NCBI GenBank assembly: GCA_035294305.1
Contig: DATGLD010000042.1
Location: forward strand, 1-43,524
Length of the DNA: 43,524 nt
Source of the DNA: DASRBN01 sp035294305
Lineage (GTDB): Bacteria > Chloroflexota > Ktedonobacteria > Ktedonobacterales > Ktedonobacteraceae
Reading direction: 5' to 3'
Shown here: piece after piece, positions 8,742-17,326 of the stretch
How positions within the stretch are numbered: the stretch's first letter is position 1
How the letters are laid out: each line of letters begins with the position of its first letter
The notes under the pieces: model-generated
The model's database searches: none
What the model was told of the DNA's origin: nothing
Seen by the model: only the letters and a program-made list of their open reading frames with translations
Translations under genes and position numbers: made by a program

Positions 8742-9488
8742 ATGGCTAGTAATGCAAATGTAGGTAGTCCTATTAAAATCGTGCCGGTCCATGGAGCTGC
8801 GGCGCCAGCTGCTGCTACACCACAACTCACTTATAGAGGTGGGCCGGTAATCAGCAGTGTGCAGGTCTTCACCGTCTTCTGGGGACAGGCCTGGACGCAA
8901 TCGCCTCAAAGCGACCTGATTACGCAAATCAACGGTTTCTTCGATTATATTCTCACCAGTTCGCTCATCGACCAGCTGGCCGAGTATAATACACCAACGC
9001 AGACCATTGGGCATGGCAGCCGTATTGGCACCCTTACGCTAACTTCCCCGGATGTAGCTCAGACGGTATCCGATTCTGATATCCAATCGATGCTGCAAAA
9101 CCAGGTTGCCGCTAATGCGCTTCCACAGCCAACGGCAAATACGCTCTACTTTGTCTACTTCCCATCAGGCGTCACTGTATCGCAGGGTGGAAGTAGCTCG
9201 TGCCAGACCTTTTGTGGCTATCATGATAGTATCAATGGACAAATTTTCTATGCGGTAGAGCCATATCCAGATTGCGCCGGCTGCACTGCCAACATGGCAG
9301 TTTTTGACGCGCTGACGAACACCAGCTCTCACGAATTATGCGAGGCTATCACAGACCCTATTCCAGCGCAAGGCTGGTACGACGATACTAACGGCGAAAT
9401 TGGCGATATCTGTGCCTGGCAAACGAAAACAGTTGGTAGTTATACAGTCCAGAAGGAATGGTCCAATAAGGCCAATGCCTGCGTCTGA
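8742..9488 (+). CDS. EXORDIUM/Phi-1-like protein
   Basis: 248 residues. Start fixed by AAGGAG at 8731-8736, five nt before the ATG. The order of motifs matches what I know of EXORDIUM (Phi-1) proteins: YRGGPVISSVQVFTVFWG near the start (the GGPV...V..vWYG block), then a cysteine-rich centre, SSHELCEAITDP near residue 200 (the HELAExxTNP block), GWYDDTNGEIGDICAW (the NAWY...EIADLCEG block), and a terminal KANACV (the ..Y.CV end). No signal peptide is obvious, although the N-terminus is Ala/Pro rich. The HELCE core may bind metal. In plants the family is secreted and linked to growth control; bacterial function is unknown. The 207-bp upstream gap shows no clear promoter, only a 6-bp AAGAGC/GCTCTT dyad near 8664-8700. 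Confidence 0.72.
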   Translation: MASNANVGSPIKIVPVHGAAAPAAATPQLTYRGGPVISSVQVFTVFWGQAWTQSPQSDLITQINGFFDYILTSSLIDQLAEYNTPTQTIGHGSRIGTLTLTSPDVAQTVSDSDIQSMLQNQVAANALPQPTANTLYFVYFPSGVTVSQGGSSSCQTFCGYHDSINGQIFYAVEPYPDCAGCTANMAVFDALTNTSSHELCEAITDPIPAQGWYDDTNGEIGDICAWQTKTVGSYTVQKEWSNKANACV

Positions 9489-9508
9489 TCGTTCACTTCA
9501 TAATCCAT

Positions 9509-10870
9509 TCAGTGCCTTTTAAAAGGCAGCCATGGTGGTGGACGGTCATCGAAAACCGTCTGCCGCCAGACGAGCTTACCGCTATTGTCATAGAGTTCGG
9601 CCTGCATCGGCCACTGTACCTCCTGATCCTGGATTGTGGCGAAGAATACAAGCCCATTCTCTACCGTATCCTCAAATGCCTGCCCGGTGTTGTTCAACAA
9701 TCGCACGCGTGCCACATTAAAACCGTTATCGATAACTTCGCCATGCGCGATGAACTGGAACTGGTTGTTGGTATGACCAACTTTGCCACCGGACAAGAAG
9801 ATCAGTGGATGATCGCGAATTGGCACCAGGAATTGCGAAACGAGTTCTTCTATATTGCTGCTTGAAGAGGCGCTACAAATCATCCAGGAATCGTCTGCGC
9901 GCTGTCTGAGGGCGAACGTCTGCCGGTATTGATCTCCGTTGATATCGACAAAAGAGACAAAGTACAATTGCCAGCCCGGAATAGCCTTCTCTCTTTCAAA
10001 GCGCACAGTCGCCATATTCACCTCATCAAAGTGAGATTGGTGGCGCTCATCGTTCAGCCAGTCGAGGACGACTTGCTTTGTCGCGTTCTCGGCCATAGGG
10101 TGCACTTTTTCTCTCAACGGCGCGGGCGGGATAGGCTTGCGAGTAAGTATGGTATATGCAGTTAAAGTCTGGCCGGGAAGAATTGCAGCGGCAGTGATGA
10201 ACTTGCTCTGTGAACGACGCTTGCCAGAGCGCATTGCGGCAAGTTCGCCAGCAGCAGCGAGGACGCGCTCTCGAAATTCCGCTGCGTCTGGTTGCCCATT
10301 CTGTATCGTCATAATGATCACAGACGGAGATAAGAGATAATCAAGGGGTTGGGGATAGTTGACGAAATGGATGGTCAGGCTTGGAATGCCCGAGGAATAA
10401 GGTAGCAGTTCATCGTACAGTCTTTTTTTCGCTCCAGCTTCAGCCTTCTGCAATTGTCTCGACAGGCTATGTTCCCAATTCCTGCGCTCGTTTGAAAGTG
10501 GCCCGTACTCATTCCATAAAGTGGTCAACCGATTGCCTACAATGGGATCATTTTGCCAGGCAACGGCCGGTTGATGCGCTTCGGTAACGAGCCAATTTGC
10601 CAGGTCTTTCTGCCTGTTTTGAGGGTCTTCCTTAGCTCGTTGCTGGAAACGCTGTTGCTGTGTTTCCTGTGCATTGATTACACGTGCGAACCACGATTGC
10701 CATTGCTGTACACTTAAGCCTGATGCCCGCAACGAGCTGTCTCCCCCAGTATGATACTCGAACGGAGGGGCATGCAGGCCATCGACTTCCAGTACCCAGA
10801 TACAGAAATCGACTGCCATATTGAAGCCGAAGCTATATGTCCACGAGTTCCTTGAGTGGAGCAACTGCAT
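9509..10870 (-). CDS. Hypothetical protein, orphan
   Basis: 453 residues, not recognised. The start is firm: AGGAGG (10878-10883 on the complement) lies seven nt before the ATG. There is no signal peptide or membrane span. Residues about 70-160 are rich in Gln, Arg and Trp and look helical. The central part has VLDWLNDERHQSHFDEVNM and a WQLYFVSFVDINGDQYRQTFALRQRADDSW segment that resembles an NTF2-like or cystatin-like beta domain. The C-terminus (about 355-453) looks like a beta-sandwich with FQFIAHGEVIDNGFNVARVRLLNN. It is divergent from the MerR-like gene with a 91-nt gap, which hints at shared control. Confidence 0.7.
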   Translation of the reverse strand: MQLLHSRNSWTYSFGFNMAVDFCIWVLEVDGLHAPPFEYHTGGDSSLRASGLSVQQWQSWFARVINAQETQQQRFQQRAKEDPQNRQKDLANWLVTEAHQPAVAWQNDPIVGNRLTTLWNEYGPLSNERRNWEHSLSRQLQKAEAGAKKRLYDELLPYSSGIPSLTIHFVNYPQPLDYLLSPSVIIMTIQNGQPDAAEFRERVLAAAGELAAMRSGKRRSQSKFITAAAILPGQTLTAYTILTRKPIPPAPLREKVHPMAENATKQVVLDWLNDERHQSHFDEVNMATVRFEREKAIPGWQLYFVSFVDINGDQYRQTFALRQRADDSWMICSASSSSNIEELVSQFLVPIRDHPLIFLSGGKVGHTNNQFQFIAHGEVIDNGFNVARVRLLNNTGQAFEDTVENGLVFFATIQDQEVQWPMQAELYDNSGKLVWRQTVFDDRPPPWLPFKRH

Positions 10871-10961
10871 TTTAGCGCCTCCTGATGCTATTTTCTTGTC
10901 TGCGAATACTCTAACATATCTTGAGATTCACTTCTTGCGCCTGTTTGCATCAGGCTGTATT

Positions 10962-11921
10962 ATGATTGCTATGAACAGTCAGGCAGCATATGAAAGTAGC
11001 CAGCATCTTTTATTGCTGGCACGCGAGCATGGTTATGAGGTAAGCGCGGCGCAACTTGCCCGTTGGCATCGCGCGGGCCTGCTTCCTCGCCCCAGGCAAC
11101 AGTCGCTGGGAAGATGCCAGGGGTCTCGAACGCTCTATCCTCCAGGCACCGGCGAGCAATTGCTTTCCCTCTGCGCTGCGCGTTTGCGCCGGCGCGATTT
11201 CGCATCGCTGGCATGGCAATTGTGGTGGGCAGCTTATCCCGTGTCGCTCGCTCTTATTAGACCGCAGTTGCAAAGAGCGGCAAGCCGTCTTTCGCGCGTT
11301 GTTCAACTTTTTTCCACCATAAAAGCGGCCGCCCAGACAAATGAGGCAGCTATGCTGGAAATATCCGAGCGTATGCTGGATAGTATCGAGCGGCTGTCTC
11401 ACATGCGAATCAACAGCACATTGCTTCGCCGGATACGCAAACGTGTCGGGAAAGACTATTTCCCCACCTTCTTGCGTGTGCTGTTCGATATCGTCTCCGG
11501 CACATTCGAAGATAGTGCAGTCACTTATGATGCTGCGGCCAGCATGACAGAATTACGAATCCTGGCAAAAGGACTGGGCTTCGAGCGTCGTTTCATCAAG
11601 GATGATGCTAATATTACGCATTATATACGTGGCCTGATCGTCCCGTTGCTTGAGCAGTTAAGCATGCGTATTTGCGCTTATGAATGGGAGCAAGTGCCGC
11701 AAGTGTTCGATGATTTCGAGCTATTGCAGGCTCGCGATGACGTGCGTATGCTTTTGCGCGGCGGCGAATATGCCTTGCTGGATCAAAAGCAATTAGCACA
11801 TCATTACCCGGTCTGGGGCATCCTCTTACTGCGAATCTTCGAGTGCCTGGACACAGGAGATCAGGCACTCTTTCTCATCATCTGGATGGCCTTGCGCAGT
11901 TGGGCGAGAGATTCTTACTAA
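10962..11921 (+). CDS. MerR-like DNA-binding protein
   Basis: 319 residues from the ATG at 10962 (a second ATG is at 10971). An upstream extension to 10821 would overlap the divergent gene and its ribosome site, so I rejected it. Near the N-terminus, YEVSAAQLARWHRAGLLPRPRQ followed by GSRTLYPPGTGEQLLSLC reads as the winged helix of MerR proteins (helix-turn-helix, then the R-x-Y-x3 wing). The remaining 230 residues form an all-helical region of unknown type with no typical MerR coiled coil or cysteine ligands. It may regulate the adjacent divergent orphan. Confidence 0.68.
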   Translation: MIAMNSQAAYESSQHLLLLAREHGYEVSAAQLARWHRAGLLPRPRQQSLGRCQGSRTLYPPGTGEQLLSLCAARLRRRDFASLAWQLWWAAYPVSLALIRPQLQRAASRLSRVVQLFSTIKAAAQTNEAAMLEISERMLDSIERLSHMRINSTLLRRIRKRVGKDYFPTFLRVLFDIVSGTFEDSAVTYDAAASMTELRILAKGLGFERRFIKDDANITHYIRGLIVPLLEQLSMRICAYEWEQVPQVFDDFELLQARDDVRMLLRGGEYALLDQKQLAHHYPVWGILLLRIFECLDTGDQALFLIIWMALRSWARDSY

Positions 11922-11929
11922 AATGAGCT

Positions 11930-13291
11930 TTAGTCCCCAAGCAATCCCGGTGGAGATTCAAGCGATGATTGTGGACACTTGCGCTGCTGTAAAATGAGCG
12001 GCGGCAATGGGCTCTGCTTGAAATTAAAAGCGTTGTACATATTGTTTGCCAGCTTATCCAGTCCTCCTAACGAGGGTAAACTGAACTGCGTTTCAACAAA
12101 CTTGACCATGGATACGAAGTTGTAGACTGTATGGTCAACGAACTGCGGCTTCGCGTAGGGCGCAATCACGATCAGGGGCGCGCGCAGGCCGTATTCCAGA
12201 TGCGTGTTCGGCCCGGCCGGTGGCACCACGTGGTCATAAAAACCACCGTAATCGTCCCAGGTCAGAAAGATGGCGGTGGAATTCCAGAGCGACTTATTCT
12301 TCATAACCGTGTTGATCTGCTGCACCGTCCAGTTTTCGCCCACACAGATACTGGCCCCGGGATGATCGCTGTCGACGTCAGGCTGCACGAGCCAGCTAAC
12401 CGAGGGAAGTTTGCCATCGGCCGCATCTTTCGCGAATTGGGTGTAATCGACGACATGCGTTTGCCATTGTTGCGTTTCACGAATATGTTTGATGGCGTCG
12501 TATGAGGAAAATTCATATCCGGGTTGGTCCTGCGCGGGCGCGTAGTAATTCCAGGAAATGCTGGCGGCTGTTAAAAGGTCGCCAAGCGTTTGGAAATTAA
12601 AGCACGGAAAAGCTTTTGTCGTTGACCCGTTAGAATGAATCTCTAGCACATAGCTACCTGTTGGGGCATCGCATCCCCAGCGCGTTTTGTGCTTACCGCC
12701 AACGATGACCGGAATGTTGGCGGCGTCGTCGTCTTGCGCGGCGATGGAGAAGAGATGATTGGGGAAGCTATCCGACTGGATAGTGGTGAAGAGGTGGTCA
12801 GTCAACGTGAATGTCTGAGCATACTTCCAATAATTTGGAATATCCGATTGATAGAATTGCGAATCGGCTACGTCAACCTGCTTGCCGTTGATATACTGAA
12901 TTGCGCCGCGTTCTTTCGAAAATTTATCAAGCTTTCCGTGGTCATACGCGGTTAGAAACGCCGAATGGTCATGAAGAATATCCAGAAAGAGCCTGTCGGG
13001 CTGGTGATTTAAGCGGTGGATTTTACCTTGCGGGTCGGGATACTTCGTAGCTCCATTGGCTCCCGGAAACGTTCCAAACATGCTGTCGAAGCTCCGGTTC
13101 TCCTTGACCATGATGATGATATGTTTGATGGGATTGCTAGCGCGTGGAGCAGCTTGAAGCGTGTGAGGTGTCGCTGTTGGAATAAGGCACATCACAACAA
13201 ATAGAATGACCAGGATATTCGCAATATACGCCTTCTGGAATCCCTGAAACCGTTGATGGAAGAAAAAAGGCTGGTTTTGCTGATTATTCAT
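11930..13291 (-). CDS. Exported phosphoesterase, phospholipase C / AcpA-like (PF04185)
   Basis: 453 residues. A signal anchor or Sec signal peptide covers about residues 20-48. The mature enzyme begins with HIIIMVKENRSFDSMFGTFPG; E64-N65 are the usual metal ligands. Further family marks are DSFPNHLFSIAA (catalytic-nucleophile region), the histidine-containing DSDHPGASICVGENW, and TWDDYGGFYDHVVPP with the metal-binding Asp pair near residue 350. Family members hydrolyse phospholipids or phosphomonoesters outside the cell. It is closely similar over its whole length to the protein at 17798-19162, so the two are probably duplicates. It is convergent with the MerR-like gene with an 8-nt gap. Confidence 0.9.
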   Translation of the reverse strand: MNNQQNQPFFFHQRFQGFQKAYIANILVILFVVMCLIPTATPHTLQAAPRASNPIKHIIIMVKENRSFDSMFGTFPGANGATKYPDPQGKIHRLNHQPDRLFLDILHDHSAFLTAYDHGKLDKFSKERGAIQYINGKQVDVADSQFYQSDIPNYWKYAQTFTLTDHLFTTIQSDSFPNHLFSIAAQDDDAANIPVIVGGKHKTRWGCDAPTGSYVLEIHSNGSTTKAFPCFNFQTLGDLLTAASISWNYYAPAQDQPGYEFSSYDAIKHIRETQQWQTHVVDYTQFAKDAADGKLPSVSWLVQPDVDSDHPGASICVGENWTVQQINTVMKNKSLWNSTAIFLTWDDYGGFYDHVVPPAGPNTHLEYGLRAPLIVIAPYAKPQFVDHTVYNFVSMVKFVETQFSLPSLGGLDKLANNMYNAFNFKQSPLPPLILQQRKCPQSSLESPPGLLGD

Positions 13292-13630
13292 CTTCCCGAC
13301 CTTTCAAAGCTCTGAATGAAGTGTCGTCACCTACAAAATACATGGTATGAAGTAACCCCACTGGCAAGACCCTGGAAAAGAGGAGCGGCCTTCCAGAATC
13401 TCCTGTACTTATCGTTGGTTCCATAAGTACAGCAGCAAGTGTAGCTGAAAAAAAGCTGGAAGTAAAGTGCGTAAAAATGCCTGATTCTTTTGTGGCGCTC
13501 ATGCCAGGCGCAGGAGAATCTGTCCAAAAGGACAGGGGGTGTTGACCATTCCTTTTGGTACAGTAGAGAGTGCATCATTTGATATAATTTAAGAACATAT
13601 TAGTTACGAACTTTCTGGAAGGAAGACTGG
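13292..13630 (+). other. Divergent intergenic region with two inverted repeats
   Basis: 339 bp between the phosphoesterase (minus) and the MFS gene (plus), with no credible gene. It holds a perfect 10-bp inverted repeat CTGTACTTAT (13403-13412) / ATAAGTACAG (13423-13432) with a 10-bp spacer. A second 9-bp pair is CCAAAAGGA (13524-13532) / TCCTTTTGG (13550-13558), lying just before the MFS promoter. Either could be an operator for control of the exporter. Confidence 0.5.
13580..13588 (+). promoter_or_regulatory. Extended -10 promoter (TGATATAAT) for the MFS gene
   Basis: TGN-TATAAT identical to the element at 6554, located 42 nt before the TTG start of the exporter. No matching -35 hexamer is seen. 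The CCAAAAGGA inverted repeat lies immediately upstream, where a repressor or activator could act. Confidence 0.55.
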
Positions 13631-15151
13631 TTGAAGATGTTACTCGTCAAAAAATCTGCTTACAAATGGGTCGCGCTTTCAGTTACTACGATTGGTTCGC
13701 TCATGGTCGCAATTGACTCTACGATTGTGATCCTGGCGCTGCCAAATATGCTCCAGGACCTGCATTCCGATCTTGTACGCATGACATGGGTGATTATGGG
13801 ATATCTCATCGTGAGTACGATCCTGCAACTCACCTTTGGCCGTATGGCCGATATGTTTGGTCGGGTGAGGATGTATAATCTTGGATTTATTGTCTTCACC
13901 GTTGGCTCTGTGCTCTGCGGCCTGGCGCAGAGCGATACCATGTTGATTGGCTCTCGCGTTATCCAGGGAGTGGGCGGCGCTATGCTCTCAGCAAATGCCA
14001 TGGCGATCATTACCGAGGTCTTTCCCGCAGAGCAGCGAGGGCAGGCCATGGGCTTTAATGCCGTCACCTGGGGCGCGGGCAGCGTGCTTGGCCCGGTGCT
14101 TGGTGGATTTATACTGGCGGTCGCAAGCTGGCGCTGGATTTTCCTGGTGAATCTCCCCATTGGCATTATTGCGACACTGGCTGCTTTCCTGCTTTTGCAC
14201 GATATCGCACCGAATCCTCGCGGGGAGCGTTTTGACCTATCCGGCGCCTTTCTGTTCTGCGTGGGGTTGATCGCTCTGCTGCTGGCATTAACAGGAAGTA
14301 TTGGCGTGGGTTGGCTGGCTCCTTCTGAGCTTGTACTCTATGCAGTCACCGTCATTGCCTTTGTAGCTTTCTTCTTCTGGGAGCGGCATGTATCATTCCC
14401 GATGCTCGATTTGAATCTCTTTACGCGCCGTCGCTATGCCTTTTCTGTTGCCGCGGCGACACTGCAATCCCTGGCCGTCTTTGCGGTGCAATTCCTGCTG
14501 ATTTTTTACTTGCAGGGTGTACGAGGATATAGCCCTCTGACAGCGGCATTTCTCATCTTGCCCTTGCCGGTGATGACCTCAGTTTTTGGGCCTCTTGGGG
14601 GGCGCTGGGCAGACCGAGATCGTTTCCATGGAACGACTCCGGCAACCGTGGGGTTAACGCTTCAGATGCTGGCTTTGCTGCTGCTGGTTTTTCTGACGCC
14701 AACCACATCTTATCTAATGCTGGCGATAGCGCTCGGCCTGATGGGGCTTGGTAGTGCTTTCTTCTGGTCGCCTAACACCAGTACGACCATGGGGGCCGCG
14801 CCGCGTAACCGGCTGGGTGTAGCCGCAGCCACCCTCAATACGATGCGCAATGTTGGTATGGTATGTAGCTTTGCGCTTGCGCTGGCTGTGGCAGCGGCAT
14901 CAATGCCACCTGCGCTGGTGAACGCTGTCTTCCTTGGCACAGTGGGCCACCTGCAGCCCGCCATCTCTGCCATATTCACGGGCGGAATGACGCATGCTTT
15001 CATTGCCTCGGCCTGTATCTGTTTCCTCGCTATCCTATTCTCGGTCATTCGTGAGGATAGGCGTCGTACTGTGGCTCCTATAGCTGCTGAACCTCCACTG
15101 CCTGCAAAAAAGGCTACTCTTTCCGAGCAGCCGGTTAAAGGAGGAGATTAA
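13631..15151 (+). CDS. DHA2-family (EmrB/QacA type) MFS drug exporter
   Basis: 506 residues with about 14 membrane segments, the DHA2 layout. Motif D1 is visible as SLMVAIDSTIVILALPNM in TM1. The TM2-3 loop has GRMADMFGRVRMYNLG (motif A). Motif C in TM5 reads NAVTWGAGSVLGPVLGGF. The family exports drugs and dyes by proton antiport; the substrate is not readable. The TTG at 13631 lies five nt after GGAAGGAAG; the ATG at 13637 is the alternative. The polar C-terminal tail after about residue 470 is cytoplasmic. The upstream region carries an extended -10 element and inverted repeats. It converges on the DUF4388-like gene with only 11 nt between stops. Confidence 0.92.
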   Translation: MKMLLVKKSAYKWVALSVTTIGSLMVAIDSTIVILALPNMLQDLHSDLVRMTWVIMGYLIVSTILQLTFGRMADMFGRVRMYNLGFIVFTVGSVLCGLAQSDTMLIGSRVIQGVGGAMLSANAMAIITEVFPAEQRGQAMGFNAVTWGAGSVLGPVLGGFILAVASWRWIFLVNLPIGIIATLAAFLLLHDIAPNPRGERFDLSGAFLFCVGLIALLLALTGSIGVGWLAPSELVLYAVTVIAFVAFFFWERHVSFPMLDLNLFTRRRYAFSVAAATLQSLAVFAVQFLLIFYLQGVRGYSPLTAAFLILPLPVMTSVFGPLGGRWADRDRFHGTTPATVGLTLQMLALLLLVFLTPTTSYLMLAIALGLMGLGSAFFWSPNTSTTMGAAPRNRLGVAAATLNTMRNVGMVCSFALALAVAAASMPPALVNAVFLGTVGHLQPAISAIFTGGMTHAFIASACICFLAILFSVIREDRRRTVAPIAAEPPLPAKKATLSEQPVKGGD

Positions 15152-15162
15152 AATAAACTGTG

Positions 15163-16029
15163 CTACTCTGCCTGGGTGCGTTCGGGTAAGGCGCGTGGGG
15201 AGAGGAGCGCATAGTCGATCACAAATACGCCCAGGTTGACGAGCGTAGGGCCAATATCGGATAATGCCTGCAGCATCAGTTTGTGGGCGTCCTGGTCGCC
15301 AATGATAGGGGCGCAGAAATACTGGCAGGTGGCAATCAACGCCGCGAAGCCTTCGAGTACTTCCTGTCTGGGCAGGTGGTCGAGCTGCGACATATCGGCA
15401 ACCGAGAGGTAGCCACCGGGTGCAATCTGCAAACTGGCAAAAGCAGGAAATGCCGAGGAGCAGTCATCCAGAATATCGCGCAGCACGGCCAGCGCCTCCT
15501 GCGGCCCTATTAAATGAGCCACTGCCAGCGATACTCTGCGCGTTCCCTCGACCAGCACTTGCCATTCCTGGGGTGTGATCAACTGCTTCGCCTCCGCTGA
15601 TGCCATCAATCCGCCCTCAACAACGCGTGGCGTGTCAATCACCCCCTCCCTTTGTAGCAAGGCGAGTAATGCATCAAAAGCTCGCTCTTGTGCTTCATCG
15701 ATCGGCTCACCTTTTACGGGAAAGGTGCCTCGCTCAAAACGAACTGTGGCTCGTCTCCACCCATGGAGCTCAACCAGTGTTGCGTTTGCACTCCCTCGAC
15801 TGCTGAGTATATGCACAAGCTTGCCCGCGCGGAAGTAGAGATGAGCCACGCCGATCCGCTCCATGTTACGCAGAGTCAGGCGGCCATAGGCGCGCGAGTG
15901 CCGGATTGTATTCACAATCACGGCCAGGTCGCGTAAGGAACCTTGCCATGAAAAGCGCCTTGAATGAACCTGACTCACAGTTAATTTCACCGGCCTCTCA
16001 AAATTGCGCGAGCGTAAAAGATATTGCAC
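15163..16029 (-). CDS. DUF4388 (PATAN-like) domain protein
   Basis: 288 residues. Residues about 25-125 fit the DUF4388 pattern: WQGSLRDLAVIVNTI (GsL.dl...), YGRLTLRNMERIGVAHLYFRAGKLVHI (G.L.....G.iyF..G.lvha), and LVELHGWRRATVRFERGTFPV (L..W..G.F.f). The C-terminal half is helical, with an acidic segment SAFPAFASLQIAPGGYLSVADMSQL, and is not recognised. Such domains occur in proteins tied to Roadblock-like or two-component signalling. The assigned start is GTG (16029) with a weak ribosome site, so the N-terminus is uncertain. The TnpB element is inserted about 50 nt upstream and may have replaced or altered its promoter. Confidence 0.7.
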   Translation of the reverse strand: MQYLLRSRNFERPVKLTVSQVHSRRFSWQGSLRDLAVIVNTIRHSRAYGRLTLRNMERIGVAHLYFRAGKLVHILSSRGSANATLVELHGWRRATVRFERGTFPVKGEPIDEAQERAFDALLALLQREGVIDTPRVVEGGLMASAEAKQLITPQEWQVLVEGTRRVSLAVAHLIGPQEALAVLRDILDDCSSAFPAFASLQIAPGGYLSVADMSQLDHLPRQEVLEGFAALIATCQYFCAPIIGDQDAHKLMLQALSDIGPTLVNLGVFVIDYALLSPRALPERTQAE

Positions 16030-16064
16030 AAGTGCTTAACGTCATTCTCGTTGCATAATACAAA

Positions 16065-16230
16065 GAATAATTGATGAGTCTGACACTCCGCACGCCCTTA
16101 AGGGACGGCGGTTTCTCGCCTTATCGACGAGCTACACCGGTATGCGGTTTGCTCCGCATACCGATGGGAGGTGCCATCCCTCCAACTGCAAGGGAGGTCC
16201 CAAAAATCCCTTGATACTTCGCACGAATGT
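16065..16230 (-). ncRNA. Putative omegaRNA (reRNA) with guide, overlapping the tnpB 3' end
   Basis: TnpB nucleases of the IS605 family use an RNA made from the 3' end of tnpB plus the right end, with the flanking host bases as guide. Here the minus-strand right end reads GGCGAGAAACCGCC, then the CCCTTAAGGG dyad, then GGAGTGTCA. The guide would start near 16080 and run GACTCATCAATTATTC. The 5' limit is only an estimate, and RNA production is inferred from the family. Confidence 0.42.
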
Positions 16231-17275
16231 TGATCGCCCCAACTGCGTCTCGATGGAAGGAAAACCGGCATGCATTGCAACGGTAGACTCTTCCTCGTGG
16301 TTTAGATCGCTTGCCACAACTGGGGCATGTCTGAGAGCTATAGCTTTCCTCCTGGAGTGAGACACTCATTCCATGCCGCTCTGCTTTATAGGTGAGCTTG
16401 TGGCGAATGCTGCCATGGGACCACTGATGAAGCTTCTGGTTATTCTTCGTGCCCACGTCTAAATCCTGACGAATAGCGCGCACATCGCCTATCACTACGG
16501 TCTGTACCCCGCTTGCGTGGAGGGTAGAGATGAGCCGCGAGGATTGCTGATGCTCGATGTCTTTGATCTGGTTCTTGAGCTTCTTCAGTTGTTTGTGCTT
16601 CGACCTGGCTAAGCGTTTGTGGCGGCGTGAACCTTTCTGTTTCACGTCGATTTTCGCTTGTAAGGTAGCTTTGAGCTTGTTTTGATATTGCCGCTTCGCT
16701 CTGAGCAAGCGTCCATTGAGAATGATGGTCTGTTCCCCATCGTGGCTCACTGCCAGGTGGACTTCACCCAAATCAATTCCCGCTACCTTGTTCCCTTGTG
16801 CTTGTGCTGGTACTTCCACCTGATAGGTGGCAATGGTTTCATATAGTGTGCCTGTCCAGTGAATCACGACCGTTTTCGGAGTTTCCCATTGCCACTCAAG
16901 AATGAGGGGCTGATTGCCTTTGCCATTGGATAAGGTGAGTTTCCCATCCCTCAAACGAATAGCCGTGCTTTTGTACTTAATACGGAAATAGGAGCGGCGT
17001 CTCCGAGGCGGCCTGGCATTGGGGTCGCTCTTGCGACGTGCTCTCCAACTGTTGAGGCTGGCAAAGAATGCCTGGATGCAGGCATCAGCCGTATGCGCGT
17101 GGAGCTTATCTGAGGTGTACCAGCGCATCAGGTGTTTGGGTTTGAGCCATAGGCCTTGTTTGCGCACGACGCGCCAAAACGAGGTAACGGTTTGGGAATA
17201 GAGTTTGCCGCATTCCCGTGCCAGTTCGTCTACTTGCGGAGTTTTCCCGATGTAGACCCGTCGTACTTGATACAT
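16121..17275 (-). CDS. tnpB: TnpB RNA-guided nuclease / IS605 OrfB
   Basis: 384 residues. RuvC-like active-site residues are present: D168 in AGIDLGEVHLAV, E310 in QEESYSSQTCPSCG, and D343 in FHRDAVGAINI. The zinc finger is C317, C320, C333, C336. The N-terminal domain has the MYQVRRVYIG start and an Arg-rich PPRRRRSYFRIKY segment. The start is chosen by context: a sigma70 promoter occupies 17298-17326, so a TTG at 17326 and an ATG at 17296 lie in or at the promoter, while the ATG at 17275 has AAAAGGGAC before it. The frame is intact, so the protein may be active. In the family it cuts DNA at the donor site to favour element retention. Confidence 0.92.
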   Translation of the reverse strand: MYQVRRVYIGKTPQVDELARECGKLYSQTVTSFWRVVRKQGLWLKPKHLMRWYTSDKLHAHTADACIQAFFASLNSWRARRKSDPNARPPRRRRSYFRIKYKSTAIRLRDGKLTLSNGKGNQPLILEWQWETPKTVVIHWTGTLYETIATYQVEVPAQAQGNKVAGIDLGEVHLAVSHDGEQTIILNGRLLRAKRQYQNKLKATLQAKIDVKQKGSRRHKRLARSKHKQLKKLKNQIKDIEHQQSSRLISTLHASGVQTVVIGDVRAIRQDLDVGTKNNQKLHQWSHGSIRHKLTYKAERHGMSVSLQEESYSSQTCPSCGKRSKPRGRVYRCNACRFSFHRDAVGAINIRAKYQGIFGTSLAVGGMAPPIGMRSKPHTGVARR

Positions 17276-17297
17276 TTGCCCGTCCCTTTTGCACATC

Positions 17298-17326
17298 ACT
17301 ATAGCGTTGGATCGTTTCTTTGTCAA
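17298..17326 (-). promoter_or_regulatory. Sigma70 promoter of tnpB
   Basis: On the minus strand a perfect TTGACA (17326-17321) and TATAGT (17303-17298) are separated by 17 nt. Transcription should begin near 17291, about 16 nt before the chosen ATG. This decides the tnpB start codon. Confidence 0.8.

Noticed and set aside
17276..17326. Upstream TTG and ATG starts for tnpB
   Set aside because: The TTG is within the -35 hexamer and the ATG at 17296 lies at or before the predicted transcription start. The ATG at 17275 has the ribosome site.
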